Origin: Acidiferrobacteraceae bacterium
GTDB lineage: Bacteria; Pseudomonadota; Gammaproteobacteria; Arenicellales; UBA868
Assembly: GCA_002724185.1 (NCBI GenBank)
Contig: PBOB01000061.1
Span: forward strand, 24,048 to 88,047
DNA: 64,000 bases
Reading direction: 5' to 3'
In this document: positions 54,369 to 63,363 of the stretch, piece by piece
How the letters are laid out: every line of letters starts with the position of its first letter
How positions within the stretch are numbered: the stretch's first letter is position 1
Program-made: the position numbers and the translations under genes
The notes under the pieces: generated by a model
What the model was told of the DNA's origin: nothing
Database searches by the model: none
Seen by the model: the letters and a program-made list of their open reading frames with translations, nothing else

Positions 54369-55583
54369 ATGACTGAATCTATCGAGCGGAGCACCGTGCT
54401 TTCGGGTATGCGGCCTACCGGTCGCCTTCACCTTGGCCACTATCATGGCGTCTTAAAGAACTGGGTCAATTTGCAAACACAGCATGACAGTTTCTTTTTC
54501 GTCGCCGACTGGCATGCTCTTACGACTCATTATGAAGAGCCTAGTATTATGTCTGCTAACGTATGGGAAATGGTTGTTGATTGGTTAGCAGCTGGCATAG
54601 ATCCTGACAAAGCTACTTTATTCATTCAATCTCGCCTTCCACAGCATGCGGAACTACATTTGCTCCTTTCGATGGTGACACCTCTCGGCTGGCTGGAACG
54701 AGTTCCAAGTTTTAAGGATCAGCAACAGCGAATGACAGATCGAGATCTTGCAACCTATGGATTTCTAGGCTATCCGCTGCTACAGAGTGCCGATATATTA
54801 ATGTATCGAGCAAATTGGGTCCCAGTTGGCGAGGACCAGGTTCCACATGTAGAACTAACTAGAGAGATAGCTCGTCGGTTTAATTTCATCTTTGGTAGAG
54901 ATAAAGACTTTGATAGAAAGGTAGAGGCAACACTTGATCGATTTGATAAGAATGAAGCTAGTCTTTTGATGAAATGTCGTCGAAGCTGGCTTCAGGATGG
55001 AAAAGTAGAGGCACGAAAAAAAGCGGTCGATCTGGTGGCTAACAGTAAGAATATAAGTAATGAGGATAGAGAGCGGTTAATCGGGTATATTGATGGTACT
55101 GGCCGCCTAATCTTAAAGGAGCCAGAGGCTCTTCTAACGGAAGCTGCTAGATTGCCAGGTCTTGATGGGAAAAAGATGTCAAAGTCCTATAACAACGCAA
55201 TTAGTATGCGCGATGACCCAGATCGTGTGGCTGCTGCTATTAGAAGTATGCCAACTGATCCAGCTAGGAAGCGGCGTGATGATCCGGGAGAGCCCGATAA
55301 GTGCCCAGTTTGGGATCTTCATCAAGTATACACAGAGAATCCCGTGAGGGATGGTCTCGCATCGGGATGTAGGAGTGCAAGCATTGGTTGTGTGGACTGC
55401 AAGAAACCATTGATTGAGGCCATAGTCGAAGAGCAAGCATTTTTTCGAGAACGCGCGAAAACGTATGAGGACGATCCGAAGCAGGTGCAGCAGATCATTG
55501 CGGATGGTTGTGCAAAAGCAGAAGTGGTTGCGGAGCGTACCTTGCAAGAAGTACGCAGTGTTGTCGGTATGATTTATGACTGA
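54369..55583 (+). CDS. trpS: tryptophanyl-tRNA synthetase
   Basis: Class Ic synthetase that charges tRNA-Trp; 404 residues from ATG 54369. GRLHLGHYHG (HIGH motif), DWHALTTHYEE and KKMSKSYNNA (KMSKS). It is longer than the ~330-residue compact form because of a ~50-residue insertion (about 195-250), as in the longer TrpRS of some gammaproteobacteria. A possible -10 box TATAAT lies at 54287-54292. scpA begins 8 bp before its stop. Confidence 0.95.
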   Translation: MTESIERSTVLSGMRPTGRLHLGHYHGVLKNWVNLQTQHDSFFFVADWHALTTHYEEPSIMSANVWEMVVDWLAAGIDPDKATLFIQSRLPQHAELHLLLSMVTPLGWLERVPSFKDQQQRMTDRDLATYGFLGYPLLQSADILMYRANWVPVGEDQVPHVELTREIARRFNFIFGRDKDFDRKVEATLDRFDKNEASLLMKCRRSWLQDGKVEARKKAVDLVANSKNISNEDRERLIGYIDGTGRLILKEPEALLTEAARLPGLDGKKMSKSYNNAISMRDDPDRVAAAIRSMPTDPARKRRDDPGEPDKCPVWDLHQVYTENPVRDGLASGCRSASIGCVDCKKPLIEAIVEEQAFFRERAKTYEDDPKQVQQIIADGCAKAEVVAERTLQEVRSVVGMIYD

Positions 55584-56385
55584 GCAAGAGCAACAGGTTG
55601 ACGTTGTTCTTGATCCTCGTGCCGCTTTTGTGTCTGGCGAGTCCCTAAAGAGCTGGCCGAAAGACTTATATATTCCTCCTTATGCCCTTGAGGTAATACT
55701 GGAGCAGTTTTCAGGACCTCTCGATTTATTGTTGTATCTAATTCGCAAGCAGAACATAGACATTCTTGATATACCCGTGGCTGATATTACGCGTCAGTAT
55801 ATGGCATACATTGAATTCATGCAGAAAATAAGAATCGATCTAGCAAGTGAATACCTGGTTATGGCAGCTACCCTTGCAGAAATTAAATCAAGAATGTTGT
55901 TGCCTAAAAAAGTAGACGAAGACGAAGACGAAGACGACCCTCGCGGAGTGCTTATTCGACGATTACAAGAATATGAACGCTTTCGGTCCGCAGCTATTCA
56001 TCTTGACACCCGCCCTCGACTAGAAAGAGATCTCCACCTTGCTTACGCAAAGATGAATACGCCGACTCCCAAAAAAGTTGAAGCCAAAGTAGATTTGTCT
56101 GAGCTAATTGAAGCGATGCGTCGAGCGATTGTATCGGCTGAGAAGCGTCGAAGTTTTCAGATAACCCGAGAGGTTCTTTCTGTGAGAGAGCGAATGATCC
56201 AAATCCTTGATCAAGTCAAGACTGGGCAATTTTCACGTATTGAGAGTTTTTTCTCGCTTGATGAGGGGCGTATGGGTCTTGTGGTAAGTTTTGTAGCTAT
56301 TCTCGAGCTGGCCCGAGATGGACTAGTGAATATCACACAAAACGAAAGTCTAGCTCCGATTTACGTTAAACTAGCGCGCGAATGA
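55576..56385 (+). CDS. scpA: segregation and condensation protein A (ScpA kleisin)
   Basis: Kleisin subunit linking SMC heads, 269 residues. N-terminal FSGPLDLLLYLIRKQNIDILDIPVADIT, then a mid-region with a DEDEDD acidic run encoded by four GACGAA units (55914-55937), and a C-terminal winged-helix part (FFSLDEGRMGLVVSFVAILELARDGLV). Overlaps trpS by 8 bp and scpB by 4 bp (ATGA). Confidence 0.92.
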   Translation: MTEQEQQVDVVLDPRAAFVSGESLKSWPKDLYIPPYALEVILEQFSGPLDLLLYLIRKQNIDILDIPVADITRQYMAYIEFMQKIRIDLASEYLVMAATLAEIKSRMLLPKKVDEDEDEDDPRGVLIRRLQEYERFRSAAIHLDTRPRLERDLHLAYAKMNTPTPKKVEAKVDLSELIEAMRRAIVSAEKRRSFQITREVLSVRERMIQILDQVKTGQFSRIESFFSLDEGRMGLVVSFVAILELARDGLVNITQNESLAPIYVKLARE

Positions 56386-57158
56386 CTTTATCAATCAAAG
56401 AGCTCAGTAATATCATAGAGGCGGCGCTTTTCTCTTCGGAAACTCCGCTGACAGTAAAAGAGCTGCAGCTCTTATTTACTGAGGACGTACGCCCAACACT
56501 TGAAGCTTTATCTAAACTGATAGTCCAGTTAGGTTCGTTTTACGAAGGTCGCGGTATCGAGCTTATTCAGATTGGTGATGGTTATCGATTCCAGACTCTC
56601 GGATGCTATGGGGTGTGGCTTAATAAGCTCTATGAGTCGAGGCCACCGCGATACTCAAGAGCTTTACTTGAGACGCTCGCAATCATCGCATATAAGCAAC
56701 CGGTAACTCGGGGTGACATAGAAGACATACGAGGTGTTACTGTTACGACAGAGATAATGCGATCGTTGTTAGATAGAGAGTGGGTTCGTCAAAGTGGCTT
56801 TAGGCAGGTACCAGGACGACCAGCACTGTATTCTACGACCCACAAATTTTTAGAATATTTTGGCCTTGCGACTCTCGATGATTTACCTGAGTTAGATGAC
56901 CCAAGAGAGATTGCGCAGATAATGCGTGAGCTCGATATTAGTGGCCAGTTTAGTGCTGGCACAGACGAAATCAATGAGGAGAGCGCTAGCGGACAGATCT
57001 TGCATGAGGCAGCGTCAGCTGTTTATTCTGAGGCTAAGGAAGCGAATGTTGACAGTTTGAAACTGAAGACACGAAGTGATAAAGAGATTAATCATGCCTC
57101 AAATATTGAACCCATAGACGAGAATACACCAAGAATTGTCGTGCCGGTTGGTAAGTGA
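56382..57158 (+). CDS. scpB: segregation and condensation protein B (ScpB)
   Basis: Partner of ScpA/SMC, 258 residues with two winged-helix domains: NIIEAALFSSETPLTVKEL, GYRFQT and SRALLETLAIIAYKQPVTRGDIEDIRGV, the hallmark segment. The last ~75 residues are acidic and poorly conserved. It overlaps rluB by 4 bp (GTGA). Confidence 0.93.
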   Translation: MTLSIKELSNIIEAALFSSETPLTVKELQLLFTEDVRPTLEALSKLIVQLGSFYEGRGIELIQIGDGYRFQTLGCYGVWLNKLYESRPPRYSRALLETLAIIAYKQPVTRGDIEDIRGVTVTTEIMRSLLDREWVRQSGFRQVPGRPALYSTTHKFLEYFGLATLDDLPELDDPREIAQIMRELDISGQFSAGTDEINEESASGQILHEAASAVYSEAKEANVDSLKLKTRSDKEINHASNIEPIDENTPRIVVPVGK

Positions 57159-57913
57159 CTGAGAGGATCCAGAAATATCTGGCGCATCTAGGGCTAGGAT
57201 CTCGGCGTGAGATAGAGAATTGGATTAAAGATGGGCGAATTTTCGTTGATGGGAGTGTAGCTAGTCCAGGAATCAAGGTTAACTCGAAAAGCAGTATTCT
57301 CTTTGATGGAAGATATATCCCCTCCGTTGATTCTCAGTTAAGCAGTCCGAGATTAATCATGTATCACAAACGAGTCCGAGAAATTTGTAGTCGAAAGGAC
57401 CCAAAGAATCGTAACAGTGTATTCGACCATCTCCCCAAGTTAGATATTGGCCGTTGGATTTCCGTGGGGCGTTTAGATTTTAATACGACCGGGTTGCTAC
57501 TGTTTACTAACGACGGTGTAATTGCAAATAGTTTGATGCATCCTAGATTTGGACTTGAGCGGGAATATCTGTGTCGCGTTCATGGATCAGTCTCCACAAA
57601 CAAGCTAAACCAATTGCGATCAGGAGTTTTGCTAGATGGACATTTGTGTCGGTTCAAAAGGTTTTATGAAAGGCCTTCACCTGGTGTAAATTATTGGTAT
57701 GGTGTAGTTGTTGAAGAAGGGCGGTATCGTGAAATACGTAGAATGTGGTCGTCAATCGGCTGTACTGTAAATCGATTAATACGAATTCGTTATGGGTCAA
57801 TTGTTCTACCAGTCGATCTGAAGTCAGGTTCAAGTCGTGATCTTGATATATCCTCGATTCCGGAGTTAGCACTCCTCAACGAGGAAGACTTGAGAAAAGG
57901 TGAGTCTATTTAG
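57155..57913 (+). CDS. rluB: 23S rRNA pseudouridine synthase B (RluB family)
   Basis: RsuA/RluB-type pseudouridine synthase, 252 residues from GTG. S4-like RNA-binding start (ERIQKYLAHLGLGSRREIENWI), then the catalytic segment GRLDFNTTGLLLFTNDG with the essential Asp, and RYREIRRMWSSIGC near the C-terminus. Modifies U2605 of 23S rRNA if true RluB. Shorter than E. coli RluB, which has a longer basic tail. RsuA/RluE are alternatives; position after scpB favours RluB. Confidence 0.85.
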   Translation: MTERIQKYLAHLGLGSRREIENWIKDGRIFVDGSVASPGIKVNSKSSILFDGRYIPSVDSQLSSPRLIMYHKRVREICSRKDPKNRNSVFDHLPKLDIGRWISVGRLDFNTTGLLLFTNDGVIANSLMHPRFGLEREYLCRVHGSVSTNKLNQLRSGVLLDGHLCRFKRFYERPSPGVNYWYGVVVEEGRYREIRRMWSSIGCTVNRLIRIRYGSIVLPVDLKSGSSRDLDISSIPELALLNEEDLRKGESI

Positions 57914-57974
57914 TAAAGGCTCTCGTTATATTCACGACGGTTTTATATCGCGGCGCAACTGTTATCGGTGCGGC

Positions 57975-58003
57975 TTGGTTGCGTGATCTAGTCGACATAT
58001 AAG
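57975..58003 (+). promoter_or_regulatory. putative sigma-70 promoter of the TRAP operon
   Basis: TTGGTT at 57975-57980, a 17-base spacer and TATAAG at 57998-58003, about 170 bp before the binding-protein ATG, which leaves a long 5' leader. A weak AAAAAC/GTTTTT inverted repeat followed by T's lies in that leader at about 58080-58097. Box matches are moderate. Confidence 0.35.
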
Positions 58004-58172
58004 GCTGATGGCAAGGCTAAATAGTACTTTCTCATGAGTTATTAGTGCGGGCGTATCAGCTAGTATTTAAGAATAAGATAAAAACAGGGTTTTTTCTTGA
58101 ACCGAGCGACTAGCTCTGGTAGCGTGTCAGTGTTGGGGTTGTAATTTCATAGTAAAGATATAGGAGGGAGAG

Positions 58173-59261
58173 ATGAAAAGAAGAGAGTTTTTAAAGAAGG
58201 CTGGCGCTGGCGGTGCGGTTGCCGCTGGCACGCTGGCTGCACCTGCCATTGTACAGGCACGAACAGACATCGCAATTTGTAGCAGTTGGCCACGCGATTT
58301 CCCGGGATTGGGCACCTCAGCACAACGGCTTGCCAAGAATATTACGGATGCCACCGATGGACGTCTTCATGTTGAGTATTTCGCGGCCAATGAACGTGTA
58401 AAGGCATTCGATTGTTTTGATGAAGCGGCCTCTGGTAATTCGCAGGGATATATCGCCGCAGACTACTACTGGAAAGGAAAGCATCCAGCCTGGGCCTATT
58501 TCACAGCTGTGCCGTTTGGTTTGTTGTACAGCGAAATCAACGCATGGATTCGCTTTGGCGGTGGGCAGGAACTATGGGACGAAGTAGCCGGTAATTTCAA
58601 CTTAAAGTGCATGCCGGGCGGTAATACGGGCGTGCAGATGGGTGGTTGGTTTAACAAGGAGATTAATTCGGCGGATGATCTAAAAGGCCTTAAGATGCGT
58701 ATTCCGGGACTTGGTGGTGATGTGATTGCCAAGTTGGGTGGATCCTCTGTGTCTGTGCCAGGCGGCCAGATTTATGAAAACCTGGTGTCTGGCGCCATTG
58801 ATGCCACCGAGTGGGTGGGCCCGTGGAACGATGAGTTCATGAAGTTCTACGAGGCGGCTAAGTACTATTACTATCCGGGCATGCATGAGCCGGGCTCTAT
58901 GATCTCTTGCGCATGGAATAAGGATTTCTGGGAAGGACTTTCTAAGTCAGATCAGAATCTGATCATTGCGATCGCGGGATTAGAGAACGATCTAATGATG
59001 TCCGAGTACAACTGGAAAAGTGGAGCGGCTCTTGACAGATTAATCAATGAGCAAGGCGTTCAGTTGCGCAAGTTCAACGATGATGTTTATGACAGCTTTG
59101 GTGAAGCGGCTGAAGAAGTTTTTGACGAAGTGCGAGAGCACAGCGACCTAGCGAACCGAGTCCATGAGAGCTTCCTGAACGCGCGCTCCAGTCTCGGTGC
59201 TTGGGGTAATCTTTCAGATGGCGCTTATCTCCAGCAACGCAACAGAGTACTCGGCCTCTAA
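58173..59261 (+). CDS. TRAP transporter substrate-binding protein (DctP/TAXI-like, Tat signal)
   Basis: A 362-residue periplasmic binding protein. The N-terminus MKRREFLKKAGAGGAVAAG is a twin-arginine (RR-x-F-L) signal, unusual but found among TRAP receptors, followed by AxA cleavage near residue 29. The mature part has DctP features (AQRLAKNITDATDGRLHVEYF, DLKGLKMRIPG, ATEWVGPWND). Strong AGGAGGGAG upstream. First gene of the TRAP operon, followed by a strong terminator. The ligand is probably an organic or keto acid; identity unknown. Confidence 0.9.
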   Translation: MKRREFLKKAGAGGAVAAGTLAAPAIVQARTDIAICSSWPRDFPGLGTSAQRLAKNITDATDGRLHVEYFAANERVKAFDCFDEAASGNSQGYIAADYYWKGKHPAWAYFTAVPFGLLYSEINAWIRFGGGQELWDEVAGNFNLKCMPGGNTGVQMGGWFNKEINSADDLKGLKMRIPGLGGDVIAKLGGSSVSVPGGQIYENLVSGAIDATEWVGPWNDEFMKFYEAAKYYYYPGMHEPGSMISCAWNKDFWEGLSKSDQNLIIAIAGLENDLMMSEYNWKSGAALDRLINEQGVQLRKFNDDVYDSFGEAAEEVFDEVREHSDLANRVHESFLNARSSLGAWGNLSDGAYLQQRNRVLGL

Positions 59262-59290
59262 TCTGATAATTCTAGCAAGGCCAGAACGAA

Positions 59291-59330
59291 GAAACGGAGC
59301 CATTTGGCTCCGTTTCTTTTTTATTTTTTC
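59291..59330 (+). terminator. rho-independent terminator after the TRAP binding-protein gene
   Basis: Perfect 11-bp stem: 59291-59301 with 59306-59316, ATTT loop, followed by TTTTTTATTTTTT. Located between the binding-protein gene and the two permease genes, it should make the receptor mRNA more abundant than the permease mRNA by partial read-through. Confidence 0.9.
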
Positions 59331-59352
59331 TGGCTTACAATCGACTAGTCTA

Positions 59353-59484
59353 ATGTCCAAACTAATGGCTATCTGGTCTGGCTATCGCCGGGGTCTGAGT
59401 GGGAACTATCGTGTTAATTGGGAAAATGACAAATTCGTCGCTGAAAGGATTGTTAGAACTGGATCAATGACAGGCCCCCTATAA
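59353..59484 (+). CDS. possible 43-codon leader ORF before the TRAP small permease
   Basis: ATG 59353 to TAA 59482-59484, lying after the terminator. Its last stop base is the first base of the permease start (TAATG), the geometry of translational coupling. The peptide is polar and basic with no membrane helix and no family. There is no clear ribosome-binding site for it. It could be a real coupled small gene or a chance frame. Confidence 0.25.
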   Translation: MSKLMAIWSGYRRGLSGNYRVNWENDKFVAERIVRTGSMTGPL

Positions 59485-60551
59485 TGATTTCAGAGGACCA
59501 AAATCGAACTCGAGAACAGAAAAGTGGTGCAACACCGACACGTTATGCGATCACTATAGTGATTCGTTTGTTCTCGTTGGGTACGGTTGGTCTAGCCATG
59601 CTGTTCTTGCTAAATAATTACCTGATCTATTGGCAGGAATGGCCAGGACTTTCCAATTTCTTTGCACATAATGAGTGGTTTTCTTCAGAGCCGCTTCGCT
59701 CGCCACTTACTGATTTAGCGATCGTTCAGGGATGGATACAATTAGGTGGGGTGATTGCCTTTTTGACTATCGTTACAGGGTTTGTTCTCTTGACGCCTGG
59801 ACGCAGGTTGCGAGCCGATTCAAGAACGTTATCCCGCTTTGCAGCATATATAATTCGTGCTTGCTTCTGGGGCGTTTTACTGGTGGGTCTGGTTGATATG
59901 GCAATTTCTTTCTTGCGCGTAGAAGGGTGGCTGGAACTGCTCTTCGGCGACAATATGTCAAAAAACTTGGGTCGCCCTTCGTGGCGTGGAACCTTTATCC
60001 ACTACCCATTGATTATTGTTGGATTCATCATTGCCTTGTTTTCGCGATCCTTGGGATTCATGTGGCTAACCTTATTGGTGGTATTTGCCGAGTTTGTGAT
60101 TGTGGTAACACGCTTTATTTATTCTTATGAGCAGGTGTTCCAGGGTGATCTAGTTCGATTCTGGTATGCAGCGCTATTTCTCTTTGCTAGCTCCTATGCT
60201 TTGATCACGGAAGGGCATGTACGAGTAGATGTTTTCTATTCACAGTTCACGAAGCGTGGTAAAGCTCTGACCAATGGCGTGGGATCACTATTGCTTGGAC
60301 TACCACTTTGCTGGGCGATTCTGATTACTGGGATGTCGGGGAGGGGTAGCAGTTTAAATAGCCCTTTATTGAGTTTTGAGGTCTACCAACAGGGGTATGG
60401 CATGTATGTGAAATATCTCATGGTAGGGTTTCTGGTGGTCTTTGCGGTTTCAATGATAATTCAGTTATGTAGTTATCTAATGAACAGTGTTGCTGATCTG
60501 TGCAAAGAGCCAGGACTTGAAAGTTTTCCAGGGCAGCACTCGACTTGGTGA
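59484..60551 (+). CDS. TRAP transporter small permease subunit (DctQ-like, long form)
   Basis: A 355-residue inner-membrane protein, about twice the usual DctQ (~170). About seven or eight hydrophobic segments are seen. The C-terminal half (from about residue 195; VTRFIYSYEQ, ITEGHVRVDVFY) carries the recognisable DctQ features, with the HVRVD segment conserved. The N-terminal half (three helices) may be an added module or a novel subunit. It lies after the terminator, 24 bp before the large permease gene. Confidence 0.75.
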   Translation: MISEDQNRTREQKSGATPTRYAITIVIRLFSLGTVGLAMLFLLNNYLIYWQEWPGLSNFFAHNEWFSSEPLRSPLTDLAIVQGWIQLGGVIAFLTIVTGFVLLTPGRRLRADSRTLSRFAAYIIRACFWGVLLVGLVDMAISFLRVEGWLELLFGDNMSKNLGRPSWRGTFIHYPLIIVGFIIALFSRSLGFMWLTLLVVFAEFVIVVTRFIYSYEQVFQGDLVRFWYAALFLFASSYALITEGHVRVDVFYSQFTKRGKALTNGVGSLLLGLPLCWAILITGMSGRGSSLNSPLLSFEVYQQGYGMYVKYLMVGFLVVFAVSMIIQLCSYLMNSVADLCKEPGLESFPGQHSTW

Positions 60552-60575
60552 GCCCATATATCGAATAGGAAATCC

Positions 60576-63239
60576 ATGGAACTCGTATTTTTATTTTTGT
60601 TGTTTTTGCTTATGGCGATTGCCCTAAGCTCGGGCTTCCCCGTGGCATTTTCTCTGCCAGGTTCTGCCATCATCACCATCGGTGCGGGCGCTCTTTGTGG
60701 ATATCTTTTCGCTGGCGACGCTAGTGCATATTTTGCCCAAGGTGGTCCAGTTCAGTGGTTGAATGCTGGCGTCACTAATTTTCGCAGCTTGTACTGGGAT
60801 GTTGAACGTGACACGTTGATTGCTATTCCACTGTTTGTATTTATGGGTATTATGCTGGAACGCTCCAAGATCGCTGAAGATTTGCTAATCACTATGGCTC
60901 AGTTGTTCGGACCAATCCCCGGAGGGCTTGGTATTTCGGTAGTTTTTGTCGGCGCACTGCTGGCTGCAACCACGGGGATCGTTGGTGCTACGGTCATAGC
61001 GATGGGGCTGATCTCACTCCCAGTCATGTTGCGGCACAACTATTCCAAATCACTGGCAAGTGGAACCATCTGCGGTGCCGGCACCCTTGGACAGATTATT
61101 CCGCCATCAATCGTACTGATTATCTTGGCCGACCAGCTTTCGAATGCTACTGATGTAGCAGATACCTATAGGACTCAGCAGTATCGTGAAGCTACGGGCG
61201 AAATGTCCATGCCATCGGAATTCTCAGTGACCTCAGCAAGTGCAGGCGACATGTTTATGGGCGCACTCATACCGGGTATGGTTCTTGTTGGACTCTACAT
61301 GCTGTACATTCTAATTTCTGCGCTATTACGTCCGCAGACTGCGCCGCCAGTAAGTCACGAAGGTAAATATGACTTTCATTTTATGTGGCGTGTTGTCTTA
61401 GCGCTGGTGCCTCCATTAGCTCTAATATTTGCCGTACTCGGTTCCATCATACTTGGCATCGCAACCGTTAACCAGGCGGGGTCCATTGGCGCGGTGGGCG
61501 CACTTATCATGGGTGGCTATCGATTACATAAAGGACAAAAGGGGGCATATGTTCCAGCCTTTGTCGTGGTGATGTCACTCATCATCATTGCGCTGGTGCT
61601 AAACTTTTTTGAACTCAATGTGAAGAATCTCAAGGGTTCGCGGGATCTCATTGCGCTATTCATTGCTACTATCGGCGTTACCGGCTTAATGACGGGTATT
61701 ATCTGGAGCGCCGTTAGAGCTTATCGGACAGATGATGTATTGCAAGGCGTTATGATTGAAACAGCAAAGACCACCTCGATGGTGTTCATCATCTTAATTG
61801 GTGCAGCGATGTTGACCTCTGCATTTCGCGGTTTTGGGGGAGAGATCTTGGTCAAAGATTTCCTTAGTGGGCTTCCAGGTGGATTTTGGGCTCAGTTTAT
61901 CGTTGTCATGGCCGTGATATTTATACTTGGGTTCTTTCTCGACTTTATCGAGATCTCGGTTGTTGTTGTTCCCATTGTGGCGCCAATCCTGTTGGCTGAT
62001 CCAGCAGCTAATATTACAGCTGTATGGCTTGGCGTCATGATTGGACTAAATATCCAAACCTCGTTTCTGACACCGCCGTTTGGCTTTGCACTATTCTATC
62101 TTCGTGGTGTTGCCCCGCCGTCGGTCAAGACGCTCCAGATTTACAAAGGCGTTATTGCGTTTATTCTGCTACAACTGGCGGGATTAGCTATAGCAGGATA
62201 CTTTCCAAGCATTGTAAATTATTTGCCTAATCGAATTTATTTGACTTCACCAAACTCGCCACCACCAATGAACCCGAAGTTGCAAGAGTGTCTAGAAGGA
62301 TACGTGTTTTCTTACTATGACAGTCATCAAGGGGACATTCTTGCTGCGGTAGACTCTTTGGCGGCTATAGACGTGGCTTATCTACCCGAAACCTATCGTA
62401 AGAATCTTCATACGAGCCAAGACAATGTGAGAAAGACTTTCGAATTAGTCGATGATGTGCAATTGGCTGAAGCTAATCTTGCTAAATTCGAACCGGAATA
62501 TCGACCGCTACTTAAGCGTGTGCGGCGCTTGCAGCGTAAAGTCAGCTTGATTGATGAAGGCATTGAGGAACTTGAACAGAAGAAGAATCGATTAATGCGG
62601 AGCGGGGAAGGAACTCAGATAGAACTAGAAGGCATTGATAGGGAAATTGCTGTTTTGATTGATGATCGAGTGGAGCTGGAAAAGCAAATTCCGGAGAGCT
62701 GGGAGGGTTCTAACCAGTTATACACGGATTTGTCGAAAAATTTAAAGAAAGCCCGAATGATCTATCGTAGAAATGTTGATGAGGCCTATGATGAAATCAT
62801 CAAAATACAAGGCATTATCGACGCAACACCGAAGTTGCTAGACTTAGAGTTGGGTCTGAGCAATCTAGAGGTTGTTGTTCAACGAGAGAGTCCAGAAGAT
62901 GCAATGAGAGCGATCAAAGCATTTGAAAGTAAATTAGGGGAGATCAATGGTGCGAGCCCAATTAAATCTAAGGTCTCTAAAGCTCGAAGAGCGCTAAAGG
63001 GAAAGAATCCAGACAATACCAGAGCGCAGAGTCTATTGGCAGAGGCAATTGACGTCTATGAAAGTGAGGTGGCGTGGCGAACAATGGCGATGAAGATGCT
63101 TTCGACTCCTTTGTTGAAATACGATGAAGCTTTGCGTTCATCTGTGGGTCTGCGCTTGCAAAAGAAGTTAACTATCGAGCAGGCAAAACTGGTCGCTAGC
63201 TGTAAATCTCATCACAGAGATATTTCAATCGCCTTTTAG
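60576..63239 (+). CDS. TRAP large permease (DctM-like) with long charged C-terminal extension
   Basis: An 887-residue protein. Residues about 1-560 are the DctM-type permease (AIALSSGFPVAFSLPG, ERSKIAEDLL, ATTGIVGATV, GTLGQIIPPSIVLIILADQ) with a loop insertion around 255-375. Residues about 575-887 are soluble, strongly charged and helical, with coiled-coil character (LKRVRRLQRKVSLIDEGIEELEQK) and no recognised domain. Such a tail is unusual for DctM. Stop at 63237-63239 with no frame break seen, so the fusion is real in this sequence. Substrate unknown. Confidence 0.87.
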   Translation: MELVFLFLLFLLMAIALSSGFPVAFSLPGSAIITIGAGALCGYLFAGDASAYFAQGGPVQWLNAGVTNFRSLYWDVERDTLIAIPLFVFMGIMLERSKIAEDLLITMAQLFGPIPGGLGISVVFVGALLAATTGIVGATVIAMGLISLPVMLRHNYSKSLASGTICGAGTLGQIIPPSIVLIILADQLSNATDVADTYRTQQYREATGEMSMPSEFSVTSASAGDMFMGALIPGMVLVGLYMLYILISALLRPQTAPPVSHEGKYDFHFMWRVVLALVPPLALIFAVLGSIILGIATVNQAGSIGAVGALIMGGYRLHKGQKGAYVPAFVVVMSLIIIALVLNFFELNVKNLKGSRDLIALFIATIGVTGLMTGIIWSAVRAYRTDDVLQGVMIETAKTTSMVFIILIGAAMLTSAFRGFGGEILVKDFLSGLPGGFWAQFIVVMAVIFILGFFLDFIEISVVVVPIVAPILLADPAANITAVWLGVMIGLNIQTSFLTPPFGFALFYLRGVAPPSVKTLQIYKGVIAFILLQLAGLAIAGYFPSIVNYLPNRIYLTSPNSPPPMNPKLQECLEGYVFSYYDSHQGDILAAVDSLAAIDVAYLPETYRKNLHTSQDNVRKTFELVDDVQLAEANLAKFEPEYRPLLKRVRRLQRKVSLIDEGIEELEQKKNRLMRSGEGTQIELEGIDREIAVLIDDRVELEKQIPESWEGSNQLYTDLSKNLKKARMIYRRNVDEAYDEIIKIQGIIDATPKLLDLELGLSNLEVVVQRESPEDAMRAIKAFESKLGEINGASPIKSKVSKARRALKGKNPDNTRAQSLLAEAIDVYESEVAWRTMAMKMLSTPLLKYDEALRSSVGLRLQKKLTIEQAKLVASCKSHHRDISIAF

Positions 63240-63363
63240 TAGGCTTTTCATGATAAAGATAGCCTTTTTGGCTTTGCAGATTCTAATGAGTTACCAATGA
63301 GATCACGACCTAGTAAAGATAGTAAGTGTATCTATTGTTGCTGGATAATCCAGGGTATAGCGG

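Noticed and set aside
55914..55937. GACGAA tandem units in scpA as a phase-variation tract
   Set aside because: The units are six bases, so changes in number keep the frame and only lengthen an acidic stretch; no on/off switching is expected.
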